From: Dryocosmus kuriphilus
Lineage: Eukaryota; Arthropoda; Insecta; Hymenoptera; Cynipidae
Direction of reading: 5' to 3'
Assembly (NCBI GenBank): GCA_038277395.1
Contig: CM076190.1
Location: forward strand, 126,882,197 to 126,946,196
DNA: 64,000 nt
The translations under genes were made by a program, and so were the position numbers. Shown one piece after another: positions 1 through 12,758 of the stretch; positions within the stretch are counted from its first letter, which is position 1; every line of letters begins with the position of its first letter. A model generated the notes under the pieces. That model searched no databases, was not told the DNA's origin, and was given only the letters and a program-made list of their open reading frames with translations.

Positions 1-3000
1 CATTTAGAATTCAATAATAAAATGATACTTTTTTCATCACTATTTATTAATTACAAATTTTTTTTCAATTTGACAAGAAAAATTTTAATTTCAAAATTGA
101 ATTATATGATAAACAATTTTTTCACACGTTTCTCTAAATATTGGCGATATATATTTTTATATTTTAAATTAAGACGAAAAATTAAGTACTGGTGTCAAAT
201 CATAAATTGAATATCTGGTGATAATTGATAAAATGCATTTTTAATTTTTGCTTGTTTTTTTCAGAATGAGAATTAAATGAGAATTTTTTTTTGTTCCTAC
301 TTTGGGAGAACCAATTTAAAAAATGAAAGAATATTCTTATAAAGAAGAGTTTCAATTCTGAACATTTTTGCATTCATTGTACTGGAGATTCGATCAAAAT
401 ACGAAAATACTGATCAGGTCAAGTCGATTCGTTCAACCATTTTCGGAGTGATAAATAATTTTTCCTGAAACTCCACGTCCGATTTGAAATTTGAATTTTG
501 ATCAGCTTTCGTCATAAGTTTATGAATGATTATCGCAAAATTATTCCTACGCTTTTACAACAGTAATTAGTGTGAAAAGCATGTGCAGAAAGCTTCCTGG
601 ATTTTAGTTTATGATTCCATCTCGAATTTTCAGTTCATTGATTTGTGAAAATTAAAAAATTAAAAAAATGTATTCCAAATCTTTATCGCAAGTCGAACAT
701 GTTTGTAAATATTTAAGAAATTATACATAAAATGTTAATTGTAACAAAATTTTTTCAGAATTTAGGATAGTAAATTGTAAATTACAATATGCAACTTTTT
801 GAAAATTTTAATGATAAATTTAAAATTTTCATTTGCAGGTTCAATTGTAAATGTAAAATGGCCTACAATTAAAGATTCAAGTTTTAAGTTTCTTAACTTA
901 CAACAATACTTTACAAAAATTTGTAATGATAAATTTAACATTTTTACAATGCCATTCGTAAATCTACATTTTTATAACTGAATTTGTAAACCCGACATTT
1001 TTTAAATCACTTTTAAATGCAAATTTCGATTGCAATTATAAATTTACCATTTTCATTGACAATCTACAATTTCTTATTGTATACTTGAATTCCATTTGTA
1101 AACACTTAACCAATTTTATAAATTTTACAAAGTTGAAACAAAGGTTAATTGCAAACTTACAAAAAATAATAAATTTACACCTATGCTTTGTACAATTATA
1201 ATTGTGAATTTACTAATTAAAGAGATTTAATATACTGTACAGTACAATTTCATTTTTAAATTAATAATTTTTTATATTCTAAAATTGTCAATTAAAATCT
1301 AGATCATAAGCTGCAACATTTTTTATTTAGAACTTTGTTCTTAACTGCTTCCCAAAAATAAAAAGCACAATTTTTATTCTACACTTTTAAAAAATTATAA
1401 TTTTCTTACATCTTATTCTTCGAAATATTAATTATTAAAGTTAATAATTATTACGAATTTCAATCAATTTTTAACATTTTATAAATTATATTATTATATA
1501 TTATATCAATTGATCTGAAAGAATTCCATTCTGGTTTTTTAAAAGTTAAATTGTTGGAGATAAAAAAACAACCGAAACTTGAATACTGAAAGTTGGCCGA
1601 CCGCATTCCTTTGAGAGAATCGTTTCCTAAAACTTTCTTTCTAGACTGCCGAATTTTTTTTTTTACCAAATTTAAATATTGTTTTTCAATTTTTTTGAAT
1701 TTGATCCCAATTTACTTTTCCCATATTTGATAATTTCCATCAGAATATCCTTGAAAGGAATTTTTACTTTAGAAAATAAAAAAATCATTACATTCACAAC
1801 TTTTGACATTATGATTATGATACAACATGAAAGAAATAATTTTTACTAAAAGAATTCATTTAAGAACCAGCATTTTAATTTTTTCCCAGTAGATTTTTTG
1901 AATAAAAATCTGAAATAATATTTTTCTCAAAGAATGCATCCAAGCAAAATGGAAACTGCTTCATTTGCAAGAAACGCGTGTTGTAGACGCAAGGTTTCAC
2001 TTTATGAGAATGGAACATCGAAAGAAATTAGTCTAAGCAAAGCAAACATGTTATGTACTTTTTAAAAAGACTTATAGTTAATATTAGTGAAGACTCTTTA
2101 TTAACATTTATTTATTATTATTTTTAAGTAATCTTTTTATTTTATTTTCTTGATATTAGGGCAAAGTTTAATCAAATCTGCTTCACTTTTCAGTCTCTTG
2201 TATTATTTAGGTTATTTATCAAATTTATTAGTACAAACTTGACTGAATTTAAATAAATTTACAGTAAATTTTCACACTTAATAAATAAATAAATAAGTAA
2301 ATCTACACTTAAACTCTGCTTTCATTACTTTACGATTCACAATCGTTATTTGTAAGTTTAGAATTGTAACGTAAAATTTTGAGTTTTTGTTGTAAACAAT
2401 TGTGTATTTACAATTGAAAATTGTACATTCCAAAAAAAATGGTAAATTTATTTCAAATCAAGTTTTTAATATTTTCTTCAAAATTACTGATCTTTTGGAA
2501 TTCACCAAACTTTCTCCAAACTTGAATATTTAAAAAAAATGAAAACTGCTTCAATGTGAAAGTGGCATAGTTTCGAATTTCGTCATTGAAAGGATGGGTA
2601 CGTGGACACTGGACAGGTGTCTCGTGAGTAAACACGTGTTCCAGAAAATAATAATAATCAAATGACAACAATTATTTCATGAACGTTTTTGAAGGTCGCT
2701 TTGAAAAATTGCGTGAAAAGTGAAAGTCCTCTACAATATTGCTGAGTCGATCGGCAAAAAAAAACCAGTTACATACGTGCTGGCATTTAACTTCACACTT
2801 TCATCTTAAATCGACGGCAATCATTTTTTACAAATTAGTCATTAATTTAAAAAAGGGTTTAAATGTAGAATCCACAATTTGATGTAATTATTCATTTATT
2901 TATTAGGGATATTTAATTATTTTTCTCTTGAATAACATTTTACACAGTCCTCTAATACACATATTAAATTTAATTTTAAATTAAAATTTGGATTTTATTC

Positions 3001-3604
3001 CTTTTCTGAACTTAAAGCCGGTTTCTCATCACTGATTCTGCTTTTTCGTCACGGAATTCACTGACGTCAGAAAAAAATCATATACCAATTCATCGAGAGA
3101 TTTGAAAGTATAACGATCCGGAAACACTGAACAATTTCACTTACTATACGAAAATGTTTCGTTTACGGACGGATTAATGTAACAGGTCTTTCGAAACGTT
3201 CTACCCGTCTAGTCGCTCGAAACGGACTAAACTGAACTTTTCCTGTGACGAGATATCGCATATAATGTTAGAATGTGTAAATCCACGTACGTGCGATACC
3301 GCATCGTACGATTACATTTTTTTTCTTTTCTTCCAATACTCCTCTCTCACCTGCGACACACGTGATAAACAAATTATAAAAAATGCCGCAAATTGTGGAT
3401 ATTATTTAAAGACTGTATTTTAAAAAATAACTTCAAAAGATGTATAAAATTTGGAAAAATAGTTTAAGTCGTTCAAAACTCGAATATTTCAGATTCTGTT
3501 AGCTAAAGAAATGTTTATAACCATAGAATAGAATTTTAAAACAACTGAATTTATCATTTAAACATACAATTTACAATATTTCATCATTAAAATTTTAGAA
3601 ATTG
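1..3604. other. AT-rich intergenic DNA, no gene seen
   Basis: No long open frame, tRNA-like fold or transposon end is visible here. Short frames of 60-72 codons are AT-biased and look accidental. A slightly GC-richer stretch at about 3000-3340 contains CG dinucleotides and TGACGTCA-like words, but I recognise nothing in it. TTTACAA/TTGTAAA words are dense at 770-1245 and again at 2330-2450. Confidence 0.6.
770..1245. repeat. TTGTAAA/TTTACAA word cluster
   Basis: Degenerate copies of TTGTAAA and its complement TTTACAA recur every 15-40 bases, often as near-palindromes such as TTGTAAATTACAA. The same texture returns at 2330-2450, 15840-16345, 53290-53546 and 56108-56520. This is a low-complexity repeat without a clear unit length; function unknown. 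Confidence 0.4.
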
Positions 3605-6600
3605 TAAAAAATTTTAAACGATTTTAGCAAGATTTAAAGGATTTCGCAGGATTTTAAAGGATATTATTGATTTTAAGGGTTTAAAAAGATTTCAAGGGAT
3701 TCCAGAAGAAAGAAAAATATTTCCAGTAATTTTTCAGGATTTCAAGGAATTTTAAAGAATTTTATACGAATTTTAAAGATTCCAAGGGATGTTAAAGAAT
3801 TTTGTAAGATTTTAAAAGATTCTAAGGAATTTCTAGGGATTTCAACGAATTATAAAGACTTCAAGGAATTTCAGTGAATTTAAAAATTTCTAAAGATTTT
3901 AAAGAATTTCGAAAGCACAAAATTTAAGGGAATTTCAAAGATTTTAGGGGAACTTTTTATAAGATATTTCAAAAGATTTCACAATATCAAATGATTTTAC
4001 AGGATCTCGGATGATTTCAAAGTTTTTAAGGAATTAAAAAAAAAATTTTTAAGGAAATCTGAAGGACTTTCATAGAAACAAGATTTTCAATTATACCAAA
4101 GTTCAAACATTTTTAAGGAAAATTTACATCATTTGAAGGATTTCGTATCATTTTCAAGGATAAAATTGATTTTAAGGGATTTTAAAAGATTTCAAGGGAC
4201 TTAAAAGAATTTTGTAGTTTTTAAGGAATTAAAAAATTTCAAGGGAATTTGAAAACATTCAAAGAAAGAAGACTTTTAATTAATCCAAAGTTAAAAAAAT
4301 TTATAGGAATTTTACAAGATTCAAAGAATTTTGTAGGATTTTCAAGGACATTATAGATTTTAAGGATTTCATAGGATTTTAAAGGATATTATTGATTTTA
4401 AGGGTTTAAAAAGATTTCAAGGGATTCCAGAAGAAACAAAAATATTTCCAGTAATTTTTCAGGATTTCAAGGAATTTTAAAGAATTTTATACGAATTTTA
4501 AAGATTCCAACGGATGTTGAAGAATTTTTTAAGATTTTAAAAGATTCTAAGAAATTTCTAGGGATTTAAAGGAATTTCAGTGGATTTAAAGATTTCTAAA
4601 GATTTTAAAGAATTTCGAAAGCACAAAATTTAAGGGAATTTCAAAGATTTTAGGGGAACTTTTTATAAGATATTTCAAAAGATTTCACAATATCAAATGA
4701 TTTTACAGGATCTCGGATGATTTCAAAGTTTTTAAGGAATTAAAAAAAAAAATTTTAAGGAAATCTGAAGGACTTTCATAGAAACAAGATTTTCAATTAT
4801 ACCAAAGTTCAAACATTTTTAAGGAAAATTTACATCATTTGAAGGATTTCGTATCATTTTCAAGGATAAAATTGATTTTAAGGGATTTTAAAAGATTTCA
4901 AGGGACTTAAAAGAATTTTGTAGTTTTTAAGGAATTAAAAAATTTCAAGGGAATTTGAAAACATTCAAAGAAAGAAGACTTTTAATTAATCCAAAGTTAA
5001 AAAAATTTATAGGAATTTTACAAGATTCAAAGAATTTTGTAGGATTTTCAAGGACATTATAGATTTTAAGGATTTCATAGGATTTTACAGGATATTCTTG
5101 ATTTTAAGGGTTTAAAAAGATTTCAAGGGATTCCAGAAGAAACAAAAATATTTCCAGTAATTTTTCAGGATTTCAAGGAATTTTAAAGAATTTTATACGA
5201 ATTTTAAAGATTCCAACGGATGTTAAAGAATTTTTTAAGATTTTAAAAGATTCTAAGAAATTTCTAGGGATTTAAAGGAATTTCAGTGGTTTTAAAGATT
5301 TCTAAAGATTTTAAAGAATTTCGAAAGCACACAATTTAAGGGCATTTCAAAGATTTTAGGGGAACTTTTTATAAGATATTTCAAATGAGTTCACAATATC
5401 AAATGATTTTACAGGATCTCCGATAATTTCAAAGTTTTTAAGGAATTAAAAAAAAAATGTTAAGGAAATTTGAAGGACTTCATAGAAATAAGATTTTCAA
5501 TTATACCAAAGTTCAAACATTTTTAAGGAAAATTTACATCATTTGAAGGATTTCGTATCATTTTCAAGGATAAAATTGATTTTAAGGGATTTTTTCAAAA
5601 GATTTCAAGGGACTTAAAAGAATTTTGTAGTTTTTAAGGAATTAAAAAATTTCAAGGGAATTTGAAAACATTCAAAGAAAGAAGACTTTTAATTAATCCA
5701 AAGTTAAAAAAATTTATAGGAATTTTACAAGATTCAAAGAATTTTGTAGGATTTTCAAGGACATTATAGATTTTAAGGATTTCATAGGATTTTAAAGGAT
5801 ATTATTGATTTTAAGGGTTTAAAAAGATTTCAAGGGATTCCAGAAGAAATAAAAATATTTCCAGTAATTTTTCAGGATTTCAAGGAATTTTAAAGAATTT
5901 TATACGGATTTTAAAGATTCCAGAGGATGTTAAAGAATTTTTTAAGATTTTAAAAGATGCTAAGGAATTTCTAGGGATTTCAAGGAATTTTAGTGGATTT
6001 AAAGATTTCTAAAGATTTTAAAGAATTTCGGAAGCACAAAATTTAAGGGCATTTCAAAGATTTTAGGGGAACTTTTTATAAGATATTTCAAATGAGTTCA
6101 CAATATCAAATGATTTTACAGGATCTCCGATAATTTCAAAGTTTTTAAGGAATTAAAAAAAAAATGTGTTAAGGAAATTTGAAGGACTTTCATAGAAACA
6201 AGATTTTCAATTATACCAAAGTTCAAACATTTTTAAGGAAAATTTACATCATTTGAAGGATTTCGTATCATTTTCAAGGATAAAATTGATTTTAAGGGAT
6301 TTTAAAAGATTTCAAGTGATGTTTAAGGATTTCAAGGGACTTAAAAGAATTTTTTAGTTTTTAAAGAATTAAAATAATTTCAAGGAAATTTGAAAAATTC
6401 AAAGAAATAAGACTTTTAATTAATCCAAAGTTAAAAAAATTTAAGGAATTTTACAAGATTCAAAGAATTTTGTAGGACTTTCAAGGACATTATAGATTTT
6501 TAAGGATTTCATAGGATTTTAAATTTTCAAGATATTATTGATTTTAAGGGTTTAAAAAGATTTCAAGGGATTCCAGAAGAAAACATTCAAAAATATTTCC

Positions 6601-8295
6601 AGTAATTTTTTACAGGATTTCAAGGAATTTTAAAGAATTTTATACGAATTTTTAAAGATTCCAACGGATGTTAAAGAATTTTTTAAGATTTTAAAAGATT
6701 CTAAGAAATTTCTAGGGATTTAAAGGAATTTCAGTGGATTTAAAGATTTCTAAAGATTTTAAAGAATTTCGAAAGCACACAATTTAAGGGCATTTCAAAG
6801 ATTTTAGGGGAACTTTTTATAAGATATTTCAAATGAGTTCACAATATCAAATGATTTTACAGGTTCTCCGATAATTTCAAAGTTTTTAAGGAATTAAAAA
6901 AAAAATGTTAAGGAAATTTGAAGGACTTCATAGAAACAAGATTTTCAATTATACCAAAGTTCAAACATTTTTAAGGAAAATTTACATCATTTAAAGGATT
7001 TCGTATCATTTTCAAGGATAAAATTGATTTTAAGGGATTTTAAAAGATTTCAAGTGATGTTTAAGGATTTCAAGGGACTTAAAAGAATTTTTTAGTTTTT
7101 AATGAATTAAAATATTCCAAGGAATTTGAAAAATTCAAAGAAATAAGACTTTTCATTAATCCAAAGTTAAAAAAATTTAAAGGAATTTTACAAGATTCAA
7201 AGAATTTTGTAGGATTTTCAAGGACATTATAGATTTTAAGGATTTCATAGGATTTTAAAGGATATTATTGATTTTAAGGGTTTAAAAAAGATTTCAAGGG
7301 ATTCCAGAAGAAATAAAAATATTTCCAGTAATTTTTCAGGATTTCAAGGAATTTTAAAGAATTTTATACGGATTTTAAAGATTCCAGAGGATGTTAAAGA
7401 ATTTTTTAAGATTTTAAAAGATGCTAAGGAATTTCTAGGGATTTCAAGGAATTTTAGTGGATTTAAAGATTTCTAAAGATTTTAAAGAATTTCGGAAGCA
7501 CAAAATTTAAGGGCATTTCAAAGATTTTAGGGGAACTTTTTATAAGATATTTCAAAAGATTTCACAATATCAAATGATTTTACAGGATCTCCGATGATTT
7601 CAAAGTTTTTAGGGAATTAAAAAAAAAATGTTAAGGAAATTTGAAGGACTTCATAGAAATAAGATTTTCAATTATGCCAAAGTTCAAACATTTTTAAGGA
7701 AAATTTACATCATTTAAAGGATTTCGTATCATTTTCAAGGATAAAATTGATTTTAAGGGATTTTAAAAGATTTCAAGTGATGTTTAAGGATTTCAAGGGA
7801 CTTAAAAGAATTTTTTAGTTTTTAATGAATTAAAATATTCCAAGGAAATTTGAAGAAATTCAAAGAAATAAGACTTTTCATTAATCCAAAGTTAAAAAAA
7901 TTTAAAGGAATTTTACAAGATTCAAAGAATTTTGTAGGATTTTCAAGGACATTATAGACTTTAAGGATTTCATAGGATTTTAAAGGATATTATTGATTTT
8001 AAGGGTTTAAAAAGATTTCAAGGGATTCCAGAAGAAAAAAAAATATTTCCAGTAATTTTTCAGGATTTCAAGGAATTTTAAAGAATTTTATACGAATTTT
8101 AAAGATTCCAACGGATGTTAAAGAATTTTTTAAGATTTTAAAAGATTCTAAGGAATTTCTAGGGATTTAAAGGAATTTCAGTGGATTTAAAGATTTCTAA
8201 AGATTTTAAAGAATTTCGAAAGCACACAATTTAAGGGCATTTCAAAGATTTTAGGGGAACTTTTTATAAGATATTTCAAAAGAGTTCACAATATC
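3605..8295. repeat. Satellite A tandem array, 706-741 bp period (left part)
   Basis: The landmark TAGGGGAACTTTTTATAAGA recurs at 3945, 4651, 5357, 6064, 6805, 7528 and 8252, giving periods of 706, 706, 707, 741, 723 and 724 bp. Units are very similar over their whole length. Within a unit, short words such as AAGGATTT, AAAGAATTT and TTCAAGG recur every 10-20 bases, so the long unit probably arose by amplification of a shorter degenerate repeat. Two sub-types differ at several sites (for example CACAAAATTTAAGGGAATT versus CACACAATTTAAGGGCATT). No coding potential. The array continues after the copia insertion at 13022. Confidence 0.93.
8291..8295. repeat. 5' target-site duplication of the copia element
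   Basis: ATATC lies immediately before the 5' LTR and is repeated immediately after the 3' LTR at 13022-13026. Removing the element and one copy restores the satellite A sequence (CACAATATCAAATGATTTT), which is seen uninterrupted in the neighbouring units. This fixes the element ends. Confidence 0.95.
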
Positions 8296-8558
8296 TGTTG
8301 TTCCTAAAATGTGTAGTGGTGTGCTTGTATGCAATCCCTTGCGTGTGTGTGTGTATAGTTGCAGGCCCTGCGATGAACGTGGGGGTGAGTGACACTATGG
8401 TTGACTGACTGCGTCAGTCGTTGGATGATCTTTGTATCGGACAGATCGAGAATCTCCGTGTTCAATTTCAAAACGCATCTCAATCTATTCTTTATTAAAA
8501 CTAGGTTTAACTTATTTGCTTACTATTATTGCGCAATTCCTTACTCTGAGTTTCAACA
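8296..8558 (+). repeat. 5' LTR of the copia element
   Basis: 263 bp, TGTTGTTCC...TTTCAACA, same as 12759-13021 by eye. It contains a GTGTGTGTGT run near 8347 and a perfect 7-bp hairpin (GACTGAC, 3-base loop, GTCAGTC) at 8403-8419, likely in the transcribed part. As the 5' LTR it should hold the promoter; no canonical TATA box was identified. Confidence 0.95.
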
Positions 8559-8572
8559 GGTTATGGGCCCAG
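8559..8572 (+). other. Primer-binding site, half tRNA-iMet type
   Basis: GGTTATGGGCCCAG starts at the first base after the 5' LTR. It is complementary to the anticodon stem-loop of initiator tRNA-Met rather than to the tRNA 3' end. Priming by an internally cleaved initiator tRNA is established for Drosophila copia, and this match places the element with that group. Confidence 0.88.
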
Positions 8573-8645
8573 AATCGTGTGTGTGAAGTGAATAGGCTAA
8601 ATTGCTGAAAAAGTGTTGTGTTCGAGGGGAAGCGTCATTATCATA

Positions 8646-11600
8646 ATGAGTTCTACGTACTCGACACGTATTGAAACACTTGGAAAGAATAATTTTGATA
8701 CGTGGAAGCTTCAGTTCGAAGCTTTGGCAATAAAAAGTGATTCCTGGGAATATGTTTGTGGTGAGAAGAGCAGGCCAGCGGTAACAGAAGGTGACGCCGA
8801 ATCTCTAGCAGCAGCAAAAACGTGGGATACCGCCGACCGAAAGGCGCGTTCCGATTTAGTTTTGGCGATTAATCCTTCAGAATTAAAGCAGGTTAAAGGC
8901 TGTGCAACAGCCAACGAAATCTGGAAGAAGCTGCATTCGATTTATCAGTCAACCGGGCCGGCCAGAAAAGCGACTCTTCTCAAACGGCTGACATTACACA
9001 AGATGGCTGACGGTGAAGATGTGCGCGAGCATATCAGAAAGTTTTTTGACGCTGTAGACAAACTCCAGGAAATGGAGGTAGAGATCAATGGTGATCTTTT
9101 AACAATTTTATTGTTGTATAGTCTACCAGCTAGCTTTGAAAACTTTCGTTGCGCGATCGAATCGCGAGATGAGCTGCCGAAGCCCGAATCCTTAAAAATA
9201 AAAATTCTAGAGGAAACTGATGCAAGACTTTCAAAAGAGCGAGAATCTTCGCCTGGCGCCATGATTGCGAGTAACAGTCATGCGCAGAAGAAGGGAAATT
9301 GGAAGAAACGAAACTCTGGAAGTGGGGCGGGCAATCGAGAAGGACAGAAAACAGAATTTCCGTTCAAGTGCTTCAAGTGCAAGAAACCGGGGCACAAAGC
9401 ATCTGAGTGCGGAAAATTCGGTAAAGAACCGAAGCAAAGTGCGGCTAAAGCGGACTTGTCATTTCTTGCTTCAACGAATGAAGCATCAGCTTTAAAAGCA
9501 ATGCGTGAGTTAACAGGTGAAAAGTGGTGTCTGGATAGCGGCTGCACATCGCACATGTGCAGCGATGAAAACAAATTCGTGTACAGGGAAAAATGTGACA
9601 GTGAGAAGCTCAATTTGGCAAATAATTCTACTACGAGCGTAGAAGCCAAAGGCACCGTTAAGTTAACCGTACCAAATAAAAATGGAAACGCAGTAGTGAA
9701 TCTCCAAAATACACTGCACATACCAGATCTTCGTACGGCCCTGATGTCTGTAAGCAAAATCACTGACAAAGGTTTTGAAGTAGTGTTTCGCAAACACGAA
9801 GCAGTAATCGCGGACAAAACCGGCAATATGAAAATGCTCGCGGATAGAATCGGGGATTTATATTTCATTCGTGAAAGTGCGAAGATTGCGAGTAAAGTGA
9901 CTGAAAATCGCGGTGTCGAAAAAGCAAAATTGTGGCACAAACGTCTCGGGCACATTAACGAAAAGGACTTGAGAAAAATCGCGAACGAAAGCAAATCTCT
10001 CGGAATAGAGCTTAGCGGAAACGCAAAATTACCCGCGTGCGAATCATGCGTTAAAGGGAAGTTCGCGCAAACTTCTTTTCCGAAAAGTGTGTCACGAAGC
10101 ACAGAGGTGCTTGATATTGTGCACACAGACTTGTGTGGCCCGATGCGTACACAATCGATGAGTGGTTCAAAGTACTTTCTGACTTTTGTGGACGACGCGA
10201 CGCGATGGTGTGAGGTTCGATTTTTAAAAAGCAAGGATCAAGTTCTTGATACTTTCAAAAGCTATAAAAATTTTGTGGAAAAGCAAACGGGAAGGAAGAT
10301 AAAACAGGTGCAATCGGACAATGGCAAGGAATATTGCAACAACACCTTCAACGAGTACCTGGACAAGTGTGGTATTAAAAGAAGACTCACTGTACCCTAT
10401 ACTCCCCAGCAGAACGGGGTAGCGGAACGGAAAAACCGTACTCTAGTTGAAATGGCAAGGTGCATGTTGTTCGAGGCAGATCTTTCAAGAACTTTCTGGG
10501 CGGAGGCCGTAGCAACGGCAAATCATCTTCGAAACCGATGCCCTTCTAGAAGTTTAGATGACGGAACACCGTTTGAAAAATGGAGGGGGTACAAGCCGAA
10601 TCTTTCCTATCTCCGAACCTTTGGGTGCAAGGCGCTTGCACTGAACAAAACACCAAATAAGGAAAAGTTTGATGCACGTGCACGAGAGTGCATTTTTGTT
10701 GGATATTCAGAGGAGTCGAAAGGGTACAGGATCTGGCTACCGGCTGAAAGAAGAGTAGAGGTAAGCAGAGATGTTCACTTCATGGGAGAACTTACACTCA
10801 AAAAGGGAAGTGACGATTTTCTTTCGGATGAAACCTTTCAAAAGGGAATTTCTAATGAGCTCTGTGAAAATAAATGGGCAGAAGTCGAAGTTAAACCTAT
10901 ACAAGAACCACTTCGAGAGATCAATGACGTCATCGAAAGTTCGTCAGCAGAAGATGTCCGAGAAGCTGCTGAAGAAATCGACGAGGAAGCAGAGCCAAGA
11001 AGATTAGCTGGACGTCCTAGAATCATCCGAACCGGCAATCCTGGAAGACCTTCAAAGGAATACAGAGTCTCAGATGGAAGAGTGGCTTTCGAAGAACCTT
11101 TAAATTACGCAAACATGGCTGAGGTTTCGATGAAAGAAGCACTCTCTGGAGACGAGGCCGGTGAGTGGAAAGCTGCAATTCGAGATGAGTTTCGTGCACT
11201 AATTGAGAACGAAACTTGGGAATTGGTGGATAGACCTGCAAATCGAAGTGTAATCGGATGTCGGATTGTATTGCGAAACAAATATGATTCTGATGGAAAA
11301 TTGGAGCGCAGAAAAGCACGTGTTGTTGCAAAAGGATATTCTCAGCGACCTGGCGTTGATTTCCAGGAAACTTTTGCACCAGTGGCAAGATTAAGCTCCA
11401 TCCGATTACTGACAGCACTGGCTGTCGAACATAATATGGAAATTCACCAGTTAGATGTTACCACAGCCTTCCTCAATGGTGACATCGAAGAAGAGATTTT
11501 TATGGAGATTCCTGAATTTTTCTTGGACATGTTACCAGAAATAATCTCAGAGAAACAACAAGGAATAGCTCCAACTGAAAAGATAAAATTTACCTCCAGA

Positions 11601-12743
11601 ATGCTTCAACAGTTAAAGACAGGAAACAAAGTTTGTGCCATGAAGAAAGCTTTGTACGGTTTGAAGCAAGCGGGATTTCAATGGCATAAGAAGTTGAATC
11701 ATGAGTTGACAGGACTTGGATTAAAGCCATTGAATTCAGACGTCTGTATCTACGTGGGAAAACGAACTTCAGACACGTTGCTTGTGGCAACGTACGCGGA
11801 CGACATCCTCGTGGCTTCCACAAATCGAGATTGGATGGAAGAATTTAAGCAAAAGCTAAAACAAAAATTCAAAATCAAAGACTTAGGTGAAGTGAAGCAC
11901 TGTTTAGGCTTGGAATTCACTCGAAAGGATGGTGGAATTGAAATTACTCAAAGCAGCTACACCGAGGAAATCTTGAAGAGGTTTGGAATGGCAGATTCAA
12001 AGGCTGTCTCCACACCCCTGGATCCAGGATTGAAGTTAACGAAACTACAGCATCCGGAAGTAGAAGTGTATCCGTTCAGAGAGCTGATAGGAGCTTTAAT
12101 GTACCTAGCTGTAGGCACTCGACCTGACATCGCTTACGCAGTGAATTCGTTGAGTCAGTTCAACAACTGTCACGGAAAGAGTCACTGGGTTGCCGGGAAA
12201 AGAATCCTGCGCTATCTGCAAGGAACTTTAAAACTTGGAATCAGATTTAAAAGAACGGGAAAACCACTAGAAGGCTTCGTAGATGCTGATTGGGGAGCGT
12301 GCCTGGAAGACAGGCGATCGTACACAGGATACGCATTTGTGCTTGCAAATGGGGCTGTTTCATGGGAAGCCAAGAAACAGCGAACTGTAGCCCTGTCTAG
12401 CACAGAGGCTGAATACATGAGTCTCACAGAAGCCACCAAGGAAGCAATTCATCTACGAAGATTTCTCCAGGAGACAGGATTGAAACCGCAGAAGAGTGTG
12501 TTGATTTACAACGACAACCAAGGGGCACAGAAACTTGCGAAAAATCCGGTGTTTCATTCAAGGACAAAACATATCGATATTCGTCACCATTTTGTACGAG
12601 AAGCACTCGCTGAGGGCTCAATCATCGTGGGATACATGCCAACTACGGAGATGATGGCAGACGTTCTGACAAAAGGATTGTCAGGACCTAAACACAGGAA
12701 GTGTATCGAAAAGTTCGGTCTAGTGTTTAAATCTCCCACGTAA
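8646..12743 (+). CDS. Copia gag-pol polyprotein, 1365 aa
   Basis: Single polyprotein encoding capsid, protease, integrase, reverse transcriptase and RNase H for cytoplasmic particle assembly, reverse transcription and nuclear integration. The ATG at 8646 is the first in frame; the open frame upstream to about 8600 has none. In order: a gag domain of the copia/UBN2 type; a CCHC zinc knuckle C-X2-C-X4-H-X4-C at residues 242-255; protease active site D297-S-G; integrase zinc site H431, H436, C465, C468; integrase core D495, D558, E594 with the usual 35-residue D-E spacing; reverse transcriptase from about 840 with YADD at 1050-1053; and RNase H with D1213, E1254 and D1290. Length is close to Drosophila copia (about 1400 aa). 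No separate env and no gag/pol frameshift are seen, so gag levels would need splicing or another mechanism. The gene appears intact. Confidence 0.97.
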   Translation: MSSTYSTRIETLGKNNFDTWKLQFEALAIKSDSWEYVCGEKSRPAVTEGDAESLAAAKTWDTADRKARSDLVLAINPSELKQVKGCATANEIWKKLHSIYQSTGPARKATLLKRLTLHKMADGEDVREHIRKFFDAVDKLQEMEVEINGDLLTILLLYSLPASFENFRCAIESRDELPKPESLKIKILEETDARLSKERESSPGAMIASNSHAQKKGNWKKRNSGSGAGNREGQKTEFPFKCFKCKKPGHKASECGKFGKEPKQSAAKADLSFLASTNEASALKAMRELTGEKWCLDSGCTSHMCSDENKFVYREKCDSEKLNLANNSTTSVEAKGTVKLTVPNKNGNAVVNLQNTLHIPDLRTALMSVSKITDKGFEVVFRKHEAVIADKTGNMKMLADRIGDLYFIRESAKIASKVTENRGVEKAKLWHKRLGHINEKDLRKIANESKSLGIELSGNAKLPACESCVKGKFAQTSFPKSVSRSTEVLDIVHTDLCGPMRTQSMSGSKYFLTFVDDATRWCEVRFLKSKDQVLDTFKSYKNFVEKQTGRKIKQVQSDNGKEYCNNTFNEYLDKCGIKRRLTVPYTPQQNGVAERKNRTLVEMARCMLFEADLSRTFWAEAVATANHLRNRCPSRSLDDGTPFEKWRGYKPNLSYLRTFGCKALALNKTPNKEKFDARARECIFVGYSEESKGYRIWLPAERRVEVSRDVHFMGELTLKKGSDDFLSDETFQKGISNELCENKWAEVEVKPIQEPLREINDVIESSSAEDVREAAEEIDEEAEPRRLAGRPRIIRTGNPGRPSKEYRVSDGRVAFEEPLNYANMAEVSMKEALSGDEAGEWKAAIRDEFRALIENETWELVDRPANRSVIGCRIVLRNKYDSDGKLERRKARVVAKGYSQRPGVDFQETFAPVARLSSIRLLTALAVEHNMEIHQLDVTTAFLNGDIEEEIFMEIPEFFLDMLPEIISEKQQGIAPTEKIKFTSRMLQQLKTGNKVCAMKKALYGLKQAGFQWHKKLNHELTGLGLKPLNSDVCIYVGKRTSDTLLVATYADDILVASTNRDWMEEFKQKLKQKFKIKDLGEVKHCLGLEFTRKDGGIEITQSSYTEEILKRFGMADSKAVSTPLDPGLKLTKLQHPEVEVYPFRELIGALMYLAVGTRPDIAYAVNSLSQFNNCHGKSHWVAGKRILRYLQGTLKLGIRFKRTGKPLEGFVDADWGACLEDRRSYTGYAFVLANGAVSWEAKKQRTVALSSTEAEYMSLTEATKEAIHLRRFLQETGLKPQKSVLIYNDNQGAQKLAKNPVFHSRTKHIDIRHHFVREALAEGSIIVGYMPTTEMMADVLTKGLSGPKHRKCIEKFGLVFKSPT

Positions 12744-12749
12744 TGGCTT

Positions 12750-12758
12750 GAGGGGAAG
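12750..12758 (+). other. Polypurine tract of the copia element
   Basis: GAGGGGAAG directly precedes the 3' LTR and lies only seven bases past the stop codon. This is the standard plus-strand primer site. The same nine bases occur at 8624-8632 in the leader just upstream of the gag start. Confidence 0.85.

Noticed and set aside
9278..10234. 318-codon antisense open frame and other frames inside the copia region
   Set aside because: They overlap the gag-pol gene, carry no domain, and follow from its relatively GC-rich codon use on the opposite strand.
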